This document shows, one piece after another, positions 17,883 through 28,296 of a stretch of DNA of 64,000 nucleotides. How positions within the stretch are numbered: position 1 is the stretch's first letter; every line of letters begins with the position of its first letter. A model generated the notes under the pieces. That model worked only from the letters and a program-made list of their open reading frames with translations, made no database searches and was not told the origin of the DNA. The position numbers were made by a program, and so were the translations under genes. The DNA comes from Splendidivirga corallicola (GTDB lineage: Bacteria > Bacteroidota > Bacteroidia > Cytophagales > Cyclobacteriaceae): positions 62,001 to 126,000 of the forward strand of contig JAUJEA010000008.1 in assembly GCA_030442035.1 (NCBI GenBank), given 5' to 3'.

Positions 17883-20393
17883 ATGATAAAATACACATTT
17901 ACAAGTTTTGGTATTCTCATTATTCTGTTCTGGCTTTTTTCAATACCTCAGGAAGCGTCTGCCCAAAGTATAAGCGGGTACGTTATGAACCAGGAAAATG
18001 AACCCGTGCCATTTGTAAATATCTATGTAAAAGAATTAGAAACCGGTACTTCAACAGATAGCAAAGGGCGTTATTTCCTTACTTTGGAACCAGGGGATTT
18101 TGAAATTATATTCTCATCAATAGGCTACGTCACCAAAACGATCAATGTTGTGATCGGTGATGGTGAAATCACCAAAAATGTCTGGCTCGAATCCGCTAGT
18201 CTCGAACTGGATCAAATAGTAGTTAAAGCAAAAAGGAAAGATCCGGCTTATGAAATTATCCAACAGGTGATTGATCGAAAGAAGCACTTTTTAACGCAGG
18301 TAAAAAGTGCTAAAAGTGAAGTATATGTAAAAGCTACGGAGGAAATAGAAAAGAAAAGAAAAACTCCTAAACAAGAGAAGGATGAAAGTATCGGGATATC
18401 ATTGGAAGGAGAACCCATCGATCCATTTGAAGAAGAAAAAAAGAAACAGACTGAAAAGGTTCCTGAGCTTAACATGGTAGAAATGAGACTTACTTTAAAC
18501 TATGAATATCCCGAAAATTATAAAGAAGAGCGCTCAGCCTTTAAAGCTTATGGCAACCAGTCCGGTTTATTTATTCCCAGGTTTAGTGAGGCCGATTTTA
18601 ATTTTTATAGGAATCTGGTTGACTTAAAGGGTATTGCAGAAGTTCCTATTATTTCTCCTGTCAGTAGAACTGCTATTCTTTCCTATAAATACAAATTGGA
18701 AGAAGTCTTAAACGAGGATGGCATTTTGGTTTACAAGATAAAGGTAATTCCTCGAAAAAAAGGTAATTCAACCTGTCATGGCTATCTCTACATTAATGAT
18801 GGCACCTGGAATATCAATCGTTTGGACCTTAGTTTTGAAAAGGGCGGACTTAAGTTCTATGATGCTTTTCGCTTGAAACAGGACTATAAACAAATCGAGG
18901 ATAGTTTGTGGATACCCTACAGACAGGCTTTCTTCTACGAAACGAAGCAAGGCCGATCCAAAATATTTAAAGGTAATACGGTTTTGCATTATGCTGACTA
19001 TCAAAAAGATTATGAATTTCCTGATAAATTTTTCGGAAATGAAGTCGCCATAACCACAAAGGAAGCTTATAAAAGGGATTCTTCTTATTGGAATAGCACA
19101 CGGCCGGAACCACTCACAACGAAGCAGCAAGAAGTAGTTGCTTATCGGGATAGTGTGGAGGCTGTGCATAACAGCAAAGCATACCAGGATTCCATACAGG
19201 CTAAATACAATAAAGTTACCATCGGAGAAATACTTTATCATGGTGTTGGTTTCAGAAACAATACGAAGAAGAGTAATATTTACATATCCTCTCTATTGAG
19301 CATCATCAATTTTGAAGTAATTGGTGGTTTTAGGTTCGGGCCCTTTATGTCATACTTTAGAAGATGGGAAAGCGGTCGGATGATGTTTACTTCAGGGTCG
19401 TTAAACATCGGTGTAAAAAATGTCGATCTGCAAGGACGTGGACATGTATGGTTCAGATATGATCCACACAGGCTGGCAGATCTTACTTTTTCAGCTGGCA
19501 GATCTTTTTATTCTGTTAACAGCTTCGATGCTTATTTAAACCAGCTCAAAATTTCCAATTATATATTGACCGACAGAGTGTTCCTTAGCCATCGTATTGA
19601 GTTGTTCAATGGATTCTATCTTTTTACAGGCTTTGACTTCAGTGATAGAAGATCCATAGAAAACTATGAGACTTCCACCATTTTGAATAAAGTGATAGAT
19701 GAAACGGATCCACTTGTTTTTGAAAACTATAGCGCTCTGATCACAGAACTAAGATTTTCTTATACACCAGCTCAGAAATTTATGACCGAACCGAATAGAA
19801 AGGTCGTTTTAGGTAGTAAATACCCCACCATCAGCATAACACATCGCAAGGGATGGAATGGCCCCTTTTCAAGTGACATTGATTTCGATTATGTTGATCT
19901 ATCCCTGAAACAGGATTTGATATTGGGTATATTTGGCAATTCCAAATACACGGTAAGAGCAGGGAAATTTATTAATACTAAGGAATTAAAATTTGTTGAT
20001 TTCAAAAGATTTCGACAATCAGACCCATACCTTTATTCGGATCCGTTGCATTCCTTTCAATCGTTGGACACCTCCCTTGTGGCAACCGATTTATTTTTTG
20101 AAGTCCATCATATTCATCATTTTAATGGTGCGCTTATCAACAATGTACCCATTATTAAAAAATTGAAATTAAGGGCTGTCGCTGGTGGCGGTTTTCTTTG
20201 GATCAAACAAAGTGATTATCGGCACGAAGAACTGTTTGCCGGCGTGGAAAGAGTCATTAAACTTGGGCCCAGAAGAAGATTGAGAGTCGGTGTTTTTGGT
20301 GTTGTGGCAGAATCAAACCATACGGGTTTAACTACGGATTTTAAAATATCATTCGACCTTATAGATACCTGGAAGAAAGAATGGAGTTATTGA
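17883..20393 (+). CDS. DUF5686 outer-membrane protein with carboxypeptidase-like regulatory domain
   Basis: 836 residues. Signal peptide (about 1-28, ending ASAQ), carboxypeptidase-like beta sandwich (ISGYVMNQENEPVPFVNIYV), LELDQIVVKAKRKDPAYEII, which marks the start of DUF5686, then a soluble lysine-rich region and an alternating beta-strand C-terminal half ending in an aromatic residue (WKKEWSY), as expected for an outer-membrane barrel. The family is widespread in Bacteroidota; its role is unknown, perhaps surface assembly or transport. Followed by the repeat-rich block at 20.4-21.1 kb. Confidence 0.85.
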   Translation: MIKYTFTSFGILIILFWLFSIPQEASAQSISGYVMNQENEPVPFVNIYVKELETGTSTDSKGRYFLTLEPGDFEIIFSSIGYVTKTINVVIGDGEITKNVWLESASLELDQIVVKAKRKDPAYEIIQQVIDRKKHFLTQVKSAKSEVYVKATEEIEKKRKTPKQEKDESIGISLEGEPIDPFEEEKKKQTEKVPELNMVEMRLTLNYEYPENYKEERSAFKAYGNQSGLFIPRFSEADFNFYRNLVDLKGIAEVPIISPVSRTAILSYKYKLEEVLNEDGILVYKIKVIPRKKGNSTCHGYLYINDGTWNINRLDLSFEKGGLKFYDAFRLKQDYKQIEDSLWIPYRQAFFYETKQGRSKIFKGNTVLHYADYQKDYEFPDKFFGNEVAITTKEAYKRDSSYWNSTRPEPLTTKQQEVVAYRDSVEAVHNSKAYQDSIQAKYNKVTIGEILYHGVGFRNNTKKSNIYISSLLSIINFEVIGGFRFGPFMSYFRRWESGRMMFTSGSLNIGVKNVDLQGRGHVWFRYDPHRLADLTFSAGRSFYSVNSFDAYLNQLKISNYILTDRVFLSHRIELFNGFYLFTGFDFSDRRSIENYETSTILNKVIDETDPLVFENYSALITELRFSYTPAQKFMTEPNRKVVLGSKYPTISITHRKGWNGPFSSDIDFDYVDLSLKQDLILGIFGNSKYTVRAGKFINTKELKFVDFKRFRQSDPYLYSDPLHSFQSLDTSLVATDLFFEVHHIHHFNGALINNVPIIKKLKLRAVAGGGFLWIKQSDYRHEELFAGVERVIKLGPRRRLRVGVFGVVAESNHTGLTTDFKISFDLIDTWKKEWSY

Positions 20394-20451
20394 TTTTTTT
20401 AAGTGTTGAGGTTTTGATGTGTTGGTGTGTTGATGTGGTGAAGGTGGAGTA

Positions 20452-20702
20452 AAATCATATTGATCTTAAGGCTAATGAGAAGAGCTTTCAGGTATCAGGT
20501 TTCGGGTATCAGCAGGGATTCCGATAACTTCAAAAGTATTGTTAAATCTAAAACCTGAGTGCTATCATATAACTGATCTGAGGTGTTAAAGTTTCGTTGC
20601 AATCGTAATTTGTCATTCGAAATTCATAATTCACTTAGAAGTCAATAGTCACTTCGATCAAACAAGATGTTCTGACACCATAAAGGTGTCTGATATCGGT
20701 AC
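20452..20702. repeat. Long intergenic direct repeat, copy 1
   Basis: About 251 bases, repeated at 20756-21014. A core of nearly 100 bases from 20490 is identical. It contains GGTATCAGG/GGTTTCGGG words and ends in a GACACC...GGTGTC hairpin. It appears non-coding. Confidence 0.9.
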
Positions 20703-20755
20703 GACCTGAAATTGTGTTGAGGTGTTGGCGTGTTGAGGTGGTTAAAAGTGTGTCG

Positions 20756-21014
20756 AAATCATATTAATCTTAATGCTAGTGAGCCAAGCTTTTAGGTATC
20801 AGGTTTCGGGTATCAGCAGGGATTCCGATAACTTCAAAAGTATTGTTAAATCTAAAACCTGAGTGCTATCATATAACTGATCTGAGGTGTTGAAGTGTTA
20901 AAGTTTCATTGCAATCGTAATTTGTCATTCGAAATTCGTAATTCATTTAGAATTCAATAGTCACTTCGATCAAACAAGATGTTCTGACACCATAAAGGTG
21001 TCTGACATCGGTAC
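20756..21014. repeat. Long intergenic direct repeat, copy 2
   Basis: About 259 bases. It differs from copy 1 by scattered substitutions and one 8-base insertion (a GAAGTGTT unit after GAGGTGTT). Copies are separated by about 53 bases rich in the GTGTTGAGG word. Confidence 0.9.
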
Positions 21015-21154
21015 TATCATATAATGAACTGAAATTGTGATATATTTAAGTGTTGAAGTTCTGTCACCAATCGTAATTCATCATTTGAAATCCGTAATTT
21101 ATTTATAATTCATTACTCATTATTCACTGCCAATTAATAATTATTCATTACTAA

Positions 21155-22819
<1,665 letters not shown>

Positions 22820-22874
22820 TAATCTTAAATTAATAATTACGAACCAATGCCATTTAGTTAAAGGAATATGATAA

Positions 22875-22971
22875 AAGCTTTCAGGTTTCGGGTATCAGAT
22901 TTCAGCCTAAATGATGTTTTCTAGTGTGCTGGAAAATTATCTGACACCTGAGACCTGACGCCTGAAGGCTT
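22875..22971. terminator. Long imperfect hairpin between convergent genes
   Basis: Arms 22875-22905 and 22941-22971 pair at 24 of 31 positions plus three wobble pairs. The arms are built from the same TCAGG/TTCGGG words found in the 20.5 and 20.8 kb repeats. It lies between the ABC-F gene (plus) and the YHS gene (minus). A terminator role is inferred. Confidence 0.5.
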
Positions 22972-23043
22972 ATCCTAATGGCACTAAATTACGAACCACA
23001 GCCTATTCTACTCTTAATTCGTAATTTCTAATTCTTAATTGAT

Positions 23044-23526
23044 CTAATCTTCATCAACAATTTTATCCCAATTTACATCGGCCTTCTTTTGGTATTTTGG
23101 TTCATCCTTATTCCACGTTTTCAAGGTATTGTTGAAAAAGCTGTTATAGAAAAGGGTCAATTTACCATCAATAATTTTGTACGTTTCCGGATCCGGTTCC
23201 ATTTTAAAACTTCTATCAGCAATGGCATAAGCGCACCAGCCGCCATAGGAAGGTTCGTATTTGTCCGGATTTGATTTAAACAATTCCTTGTTTTTTGAGG
23301 AAGCAAAATAGTAAGTTACTCCTTTATGGGTCGCCGCATAGTCCTTCTCTCCTTCCAATGGTTTTTTATTGTTAAAATAGGAAACAGGATCATATCCTTG
23401 CAGTGCTACCCCTTTTTCCAACTGATAATGTTTCTGTCGCTCCTGAACATTTGTTTGAGCCGTTGTCGTGGCACAAGTAAAAAGTACCAGGATCAATGAT
23501 AAAGTAGTGATTTTAAATGTTTTCAT
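23044..23526 (-). CDS. Exported YHS-domain protein
   Basis: About 160 residues with a signal peptide (MKTFKITTLSLILVLFTCATTTAQ). The YHS-like core includes VALQGYDPVSYF, then YAATHKGVTYYFASSKNKELF and PDKYEPSYGGWCAYAIA. The family is common in marine Bacteroidota and Proteobacteria; YHS domains are thought to bind metal, but no activity is proven here. ATG at 23526 is preferred to the one four codons upstream. Single gene. Confidence 0.85.
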   Translation of the reverse strand: MKTFKITTLSLILVLFTCATTTAQTNVQERQKHYQLEKGVALQGYDPVSYFNNKKPLEGEKDYAATHKGVTYYFASSKNKELFKSNPDKYEPSYGGWCAYAIADRSFKMEPDPETYKIIDGKLTLFYNSFFNNTLKTWNKDEPKYQKKADVNWDKIVDED

Positions 23527-23976
23527 ATAATTAAACAATAATGGATTGAAATACTAAACAATTTCAGGTTAGCCTTGCTTCTTTTGCCCTCCAAACATCT
23601 CAACACATTTTCAAAGCAAAAATGAAGAACGGCATCAAAGCCCTTTGAGTTCAATGCATATTTAAACTTTAGTGTAATATTTCATTCATTCTATGAAAAT
23701 TTAAAACCTTTTTTTGACCTGATGTTACGTATGACTAGAGATTGAGCATAAATACCTGCGGTGAAGGTCAACAGGTTCATATTCAAGCATTGTAGTATTT
23801 CGGTGGAAAATGCAGCGGTCGATTGTTGAACAAATCCACTTTTCAAAAAGAACAGCTTAGGTTAATATAAAAAAAGACCCACCGGATGGCAGGTCTTTTT
23901 AATGTTTAAACCTTATAATTTGATATGAATTAGATATCAGGGAACTTATGAATCACTATTTAAAATATATTCCAGC
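23527..23976. other. 450-base intergenic region containing one terminator
   Basis: No ORF of note. It contains the desaturase terminator at 23868-23900; the rest should hold the YHS gene promoter, which I could not define. Confidence 0.5.
23868..23900 (-). terminator. Intrinsic terminator of the desaturase gene
   Basis: AAAAAGACC pairs with GGTCTTTTT around a short loop with A- and T-runs on either side, 77 bases beyond the desaturase stop. It could act in both directions. Confidence 0.8.
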
Positions 23977-24747
23977 TTAAGCTGCCTTCTTAACATCAGC
24001 GACAGCAACTTCCTTACTTTTGGCCAGTTTTATAACACCAAGTTTGTCCAATAAGAGAATGATATAATAAGTAGGATCGATCTCATGCCATCTGATCCCT
24101 CCAAAATTGGCCCTGGAACCATATTTATGATGGTTATTGTGGTAACTTTCTCCCATCATTAGAAAATCGACAGGCAGAAAGTTTTTGGAAGTATCTCCTA
24201 CCTTGAAATTAATGTAGCCATACTTATGGGCAAACCAGTTAATAATCGCACCATGTATGGGTGAAAGCATATACTGTATGGGAAGTAACAACCACAACCA
24301 CCATTCAGTTGCGAATTGTATATAAACCATTGTATAGATTCCTCCCCAAAATATTCTGGACACCCAGGATCTAGCTATTCTGTCAAAGGCCTGCCACTCA
24401 GGCACTCCTTCAGTAAATCTTTCATCAACGATCATTTTTTTGTTGGTAATGGCCGAGTATATTGTTTTGGTCTTCCACATCATTTTCCAAATACTCTCAT
24501 CATACTTCGGTGAATGAGGATCATTTGGTGTATCTGCAAACGCATGATGCATTCGGTGCATGATAGCGTAACCATAAGCACTTAGATAGTTAGAACCCTG
24601 AAAGATCCAGGTAAGTATAAAGAAAACTTTTTCGGTTGTTTTGCTCATCGTAAACGCTCTGTGAGAAGCATATCGATGCATGAAGAAAGTTTGAAAAAAA
24701 AGTGACAAATACCAATGTGCCACAAAAAAGATTAAGATCACTAACAT
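23977..24747 (-). CDS. Acyl-CoA/fatty acid desaturase (membrane, delta-9-like)
   Basis: 256 residues. The three histidine boxes of membrane di-iron desaturases are present: HRYASH near residue 24, HRMHH near 64, and YHNNHH near 197. Four hydrophobic stretches surround them. It inserts a double bond into acyl chains using O2 and so tunes membrane fluidity. It lies downstream of an ECF41-like sigma gene on the same strand, with a candidate ECF41-type promoter in between (24808-24833). Confidence 0.88.
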   Translation of the reverse strand: MLVILIFFVAHWYLSLFFQTFFMHRYASHRAFTMSKTTEKVFFILTWIFQGSNYLSAYGYAIMHRMHHAFADTPNDPHSPKYDESIWKMMWKTKTIYSAITNKKMIVDERFTEGVPEWQAFDRIARSWVSRIFWGGIYTMVYIQFATEWWLWLLLPIQYMLSPIHGAIINWFAHKYGYINFKVGDTSKNFLPVDFLMMGESYHNNHHKYGSRANFGGIRWHEIDPTYYIILLLDKLGVIKLAKSKEVAVADVKKAA

Positions 24748-24807
24748 ATTTATAGATTCAATAGTTGTTTTTGTTTTTAACTCTCAAAAAAAGTTATTTC
24801 TATTAAA

Positions 24808-24833
24808 GACAAGGGACATGGAAGTTTGTGACA
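24808..24833 (-). promoter_or_regulatory. Candidate ECF41-type promoter upstream of the desaturase
   Basis: On the minus strand TGTCACA, 15 bases, TGTC. The first element is the exact ECF41 consensus heptamer; spacing is one base shorter than the two sites near 10.8 and 11.9 kb. It lies about 60 bases before the desaturase ATG and just after the sigma gene. Confidence 0.5.
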
Positions 24834-24856
24834 AAAAGGTTGAAATTTATTCGATT

Positions 24857-25477
24857 TTATTTTGTCTTATTAAACCTGAAGGGTATTTCATTGACCAAAC
24901 TACTAACAAAATCAGAGAGCTTTCCGGATGTGCATGCTCCAATAAATCCTTCTAAAAAATGGGTATGATCATTAAATTCAATCTTCACTTTTTTCGATTC
25001 CTGGCTTAGCTTGTCTTTAGCCCTGCAGAGTAATTGCCTGCAGTTTTCCTTCTTTTTATCAAAGATATCCTGCAGGTCTTCATAATCAAAGTTAAAGACT
25101 TCCCTTAGGATAAAAATGGCTTTCTCCAATGGCTCAAGTTTTTTGTGCAAAGTAACCAGTGCCTCGGAAATTTCATTTTCAAGATCGAATTTAGCAAAAT
25201 CCGATTCTTTATATTTTTCAAATAGCGAACCAGGATTGAGTGTATCTAAAAAATCGTTTTTCTTATTTTTTAAGGCATTAAGATGATTAATACACTTGTT
25301 GGTAACTGTTTTAATCAAATAAGATTTTGTGTTTTTGATCTTTTCCTGATCAATGGTAAGCCATTTAAGAAAGGTATCCTGAACAATATCCTGTGCATCC
25401 TCCAACGAGCCAACCATTTTTATGGCTATGGAATACAGTACCGGATGGTATAAAGCTATGGTTTGGTCGTTACTCAA
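24857..25477 (-). CDS. ECF41-like sigma factor with naturally short C-terminus
   Basis: 206 residues. Region 2 (about 8-75, LYHPVLYSIAIKMVGSLEDAQDIVQDTFL) and region 4 (about 105-160, LEPLEKAIFILREVFNFDYEDL) resemble the ECF41 factor at 11 kb. The C-terminus starts like the SnoaL-like domain (THFLEGFIGACTSGKLSDF) but ends after about 30 residues, with no DGG motif. The start is a TTG; no ATG lies upstream before an in-frame stop. Likely regulates the desaturase gene next to it. Confidence 0.82.
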   Translation of the reverse strand: MSNDQTIALYHPVLYSIAIKMVGSLEDAQDIVQDTFLKWLTIDQEKIKNTKSYLIKTVTNKCINHLNALKNKKNDFLDTLNPGSLFEKYKESDFAKFDLENEISEALVTLHKKLEPLEKAIFILREVFNFDYEDLQDIFDKKKENCRQLLCRAKDKLSQESKKVKIEFNDHTHFLEGFIGACTSGKLSDFVSSLVNEIPFRFNKTK

Positions 25478-25627
25478 TTTGGCCAGTGTTCAATGCAAAG
25501 TTAAGCGATTTATTAATATTGCCTAATATAGATGAAATATAAACATTACAATTCAGCATTTACCTGATGATGATCATATAATTTAAAAATATCTCATATT
25601 TGCTGAATTAATTATCTGAAACAAGGT

Positions 25628-26326
25628 TTGTCATTAAATATACTATATCAAGACAGACATTTCGTTGCCATAAACAAACCACATGGTTTATTGGTTCACC
25701 GATCTTCCATTGCTAAGGATGCTGATGTATTTGCCTTACAATTACTGCGTGACCAATTGAACGCCTATATCTACCCCATTCACCGCCTTGATCGTAAGAC
25801 TGGCGGCGCATTGTTATTTGCATTGAATGAAGAGGCATTAAAAATTACTCAGGGATTATTTGCAACAGGAAAGATCTGTAAGAAATACCTGGCCGTGGTG
25901 AGAGGTTATACACCGGATAAAGACATCATAGATTACCCGCTAAGGAAAGAGAATGGTAATCTCATGGAAGCAATTACTGAATTTGAAACAATTGCAAGGA
26001 CAGAGCTTGATATTCCCTTTGGTAAACATAAAACTTCTAGATATTCGTTGGTTTCGGTATATCCCAAAACTGGCAGAATGCACCAAATACGGAAACACTT
26101 CAGTCATATCAGGCACCCGATCATTGCAGACCGGCCACATGGTTGTAACAAGCAGAATCGGTTTTTCAAGGAGCGGTGGCAAATGGACACGATGCTTCTG
26201 CACGCTCAATCTTTGTTGTTTGATCATCCCTTTCAAGAGAATATCAAAGTAAGCATTGAAGCACCCATTCAGACTGAATTTCAAAGAATGGTTCAATTAA
26301 TGAGATGGGAAACTATTTTAAGATGA
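25628..26326 (+). CDS. RNA pseudouridine synthase, RluA family (TruC/RluC-like)
   Basis: 232 residues. The catalytic motif HRLDRKTGG (Asp is the nucleophile), the start ILYQDRHFVAINKPHGLLVH, the KKYLAVVRG strand and the GRMHQIRKHF motif all match RluA-type synthases, short TruC-like branch without S4 domain. It isomerises uridine to pseudouridine in tRNA or rRNA. The only plausible start is TTG at 25628. Divergent from the sigma gene. Confidence 0.9.
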   Translation: MSLNILYQDRHFVAINKPHGLLVHRSSIAKDADVFALQLLRDQLNAYIYPIHRLDRKTGGALLFALNEEALKITQGLFATGKICKKYLAVVRGYTPDKDIIDYPLRKENGNLMEAITEFETIARTELDIPFGKHKTSRYSLVSVYPKTGRMHQIRKHFSHIRHPIIADRPHGCNKQNRFFKERWQMDTMLLHAQSLLFDHPFQENIKVSIEAPIQTEFQRMVQLMRWETILR

Positions 26327-26371
26327 ATCTGATAAAAGAGGCCATTAAGAATACGTCTTAATCTGTAAACA

Positions 26372-27388
26372 TCAATTGTTCATAACAATAAGCCCTCCTT
26401 CATTGGCAGCAATCAAAATGTACTGATTATTCACATCTATGGAAGTGGGTATTCCACCGTTTGTGTTTAAGGAAATGGATTCAATGATCACAGGATTCTC
26501 AATATCGGAGATATCTATCTTAACCAAAGTGGGCGTTGGCTCATTGCCTATCACATAGGCAACTCCATTAAAAACACTGATCGATATAGCAGCAAGTCCA
26601 AGGTCCAAAGTATTTAATGAAGCCAGCCCCCTGCCGTTCACAAGTTCAATGATAGCCAAACCTTCACCATAAGCCACAAGTAAATGATCATCAGCCAGTG
26701 CAGACTGAATGGGAAAACCAGCTGGACGTGTTGTCCCTGCTGTAAAGCCAGCTCCGGGTATTCCTATTTCTGAAATTAATCTGGGAGAATTTGTCAATCC
26801 ATCCAACTCCAGGGCAATCATACCAAAACGTGCACCATTCACCTGACCATTGAAATCGGTAGAAGCATAAGCGACCCTTCCATCTTCGGAAAGTAAAATA
26901 TCAGGGTGTCCCCTATCCCTGCCAAATCTGCCCTCTGTGTCGGATAGTTTCCCGTTAGCATCGTATTTACGAAAGTTCATAAAGGTCGTTCCTCCTGAGA
27001 CCACCACATTGCCATTGGCTGCAGAAACACCTGTAAAAGGAGCTCCCTGTACGGGTACAGGACCTGAAACTAACTTGGGAGAGGTTGGATTATCAAGGGA
27101 AAAAACTGCCAGGAAATCCTCTCCTCTGGCATCAATAGCAAACAATAAATTATCTGTAATGCTGAGATTGTCTATACTATTCATTTCTCTGGCGGGTGGC
27201 ATTTTATTGACCGTTTTAAGTGTATTCAAATCAATTATATCCAACCCAAATTCTCCATTGGTAGTATATGCATAGTTATTATAGATCTTGACCACCGAAG
27301 GAACACCATGAGGAATATCATAGGGTTCTTCCTGACACGCCAGGATCAGAACACATATGGAACAAATGAATATTTTTGTTAATTTCAT
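26372..27388 (-). CDS. Lipoprotein with beta-propeller (LVIVD-like) repeats
   Basis: About 338 residues. Lipoprotein signal (MKLTKIFICSICVLILAC). The rest is a series of blade-like repeats with strands such as FGLDIIDLNTL, LAVFSLDNPTSPKLV, FGMIALELDGL and LVKIDISDIENPVII, resembling LVIVD-repeat propellers. Likely faces the periplasm or cell surface. No enzymatic motif is visible; a binding or scaffolding role is inferred. Confidence 0.78.
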   Translation of the reverse strand: MKLTKIFICSICVLILACQEEPYDIPHGVPSVVKIYNNYAYTTNGEFGLDIIDLNTLKTVNKMPPAREMNSIDNLSITDNLLFAIDARGEDFLAVFSLDNPTSPKLVSGPVPVQGAPFTGVSAANGNVVVSGGTTFMNFRKYDANGKLSDTEGRFGRDRGHPDILLSEDGRVAYASTDFNGQVNGARFGMIALELDGLTNSPRLISEIGIPGAGFTAGTTRPAGFPIQSALADDHLLVAYGEGLAIIELVNGRGLASLNTLDLGLAAISISVFNGVAYVIGNEPTPTLVKIDISDIENPVIIESISLNTNGGIPTSIDVNNQYILIAANEGGLIVMNN

Positions 27389-27529
27389 CAAGACCAAATT
27401 AGCTTAAATAGTTTTAGCATTCAAAAAGAATATAATATTCAATGTACACAATGTCATAATAATGACAGGCTTACAATGCTTTTATAAGTTTATTTGAAGT
27501 TTTAATGATCCGGATCTGCTGGTACAACC

Positions 27530-27558
27530 TTGATGAAACCAGACATCTTTTACATTTG
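27530..27558 (+). promoter_or_regulatory. Candidate Bacteroidota promoter for the 27570 gene
   Basis: TTG (27530-27532), 18 bases, then TACATTTG (27551-27558), matching the TTG/TAnnTTTG layout. The ATG follows 11 bases later, so the leader would be very short. Confidence 0.5.
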
Positions 27559-27569
27559 TTACTAATTCA

Positions 27570-28175
27570 ATGAAAAAAATAATCATATTTCTGCAAATCT
27601 TTGTTTGCATCCAATTACTCCCGGTACAAGGATGGACTCAATCTGATAATTCATCACAACATGCCATTATCTTTAATACAAGTTATACTGATGCCACCAA
27701 CGGACTTATTTTGAATCCCGGCTACATGTTTGAACGAACAAAATCAAACATTACGGTAGGCCCTACCCTGCTTGTGCCCATAGGTGATAATCTGGATGGA
27801 AGGGATGGTTTAAAACTTAGCGGTATACAAGGCTCATACCAGCTCTTCCCATTTAAAAATGAAAATAAACTACAACTCTATTTTCAGGGAGATTTAATAT
27901 TGCAAAGGATAAAAGATGAGGTGGATGCTAATTTTTTCAATGTGGAAACTGGCTCCTTTGAACCATTTACATTTGAACGGACAGACAATGTAATTCAGGT
28001 TTATTTTGGCTATGGGTTAAAGCTTGATTTGGGGGAAAAGATGTTTTTGCTACAAAGTATCGGTCTTGGGAGTAGCATTAACAAACGCAAGACCAACCTG
28101 GGCTTTGCTGATTTCTCCGATAACTTTATTGATTTCGACTGGCTCGTAAAAGTAGGGATCGGAAGAAAATTCTAA
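27570..28175 (+). CDS. Exported protein, probable outer-membrane beta-barrel
   Basis: 201 residues with a signal peptide (about 1-25, ending QGWTQ). The mature part is made of alternating beta strands (YQLFPFKNENKLQLYFQGDLI; VIQVYFGYGLKLDL) and ends with an aromatic residue (GRKF), typical of small outer-membrane barrels. No family recognised. Confidence 0.7.
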   Translation: MKKIIIFLQIFVCIQLLPVQGWTQSDNSSQHAIIFNTSYTDATNGLILNPGYMFERTKSNITVGPTLLVPIGDNLDGRDGLKLSGIQGSYQLFPFKNENKLQLYFQGDLILQRIKDEVDANFFNVETGSFEPFTFERTDNVIQVYFGYGLKLDLGEKMFLLQSIGLGSSINKRKTNLGFADFSDNFIDFDWLVKVGIGRKF

Positions 28176-28296
28176 TACTTTTTTCATACCATTTACAGAC
28201 TTTATTTGCTTCAACCAAGCAGCACATATTTCATTAATTTGATCTAACCGTGTTTATTGATTAACTTATCTCCTCAAGCCATTTACTTAAAAGAAA

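Noticed and set aside
18768..19241. 157-codon minus-strand frame inside the DUF5686 gene
   Set aside because: It is a shadow frame of a well-supported gene and shows no recognised motif.
20394..21150. CRISPR array in the repeat-rich block
   Set aside because: Only two long copies of about 250 bases and degenerate short words, not regular short repeats with unique spacers; no cas genes.
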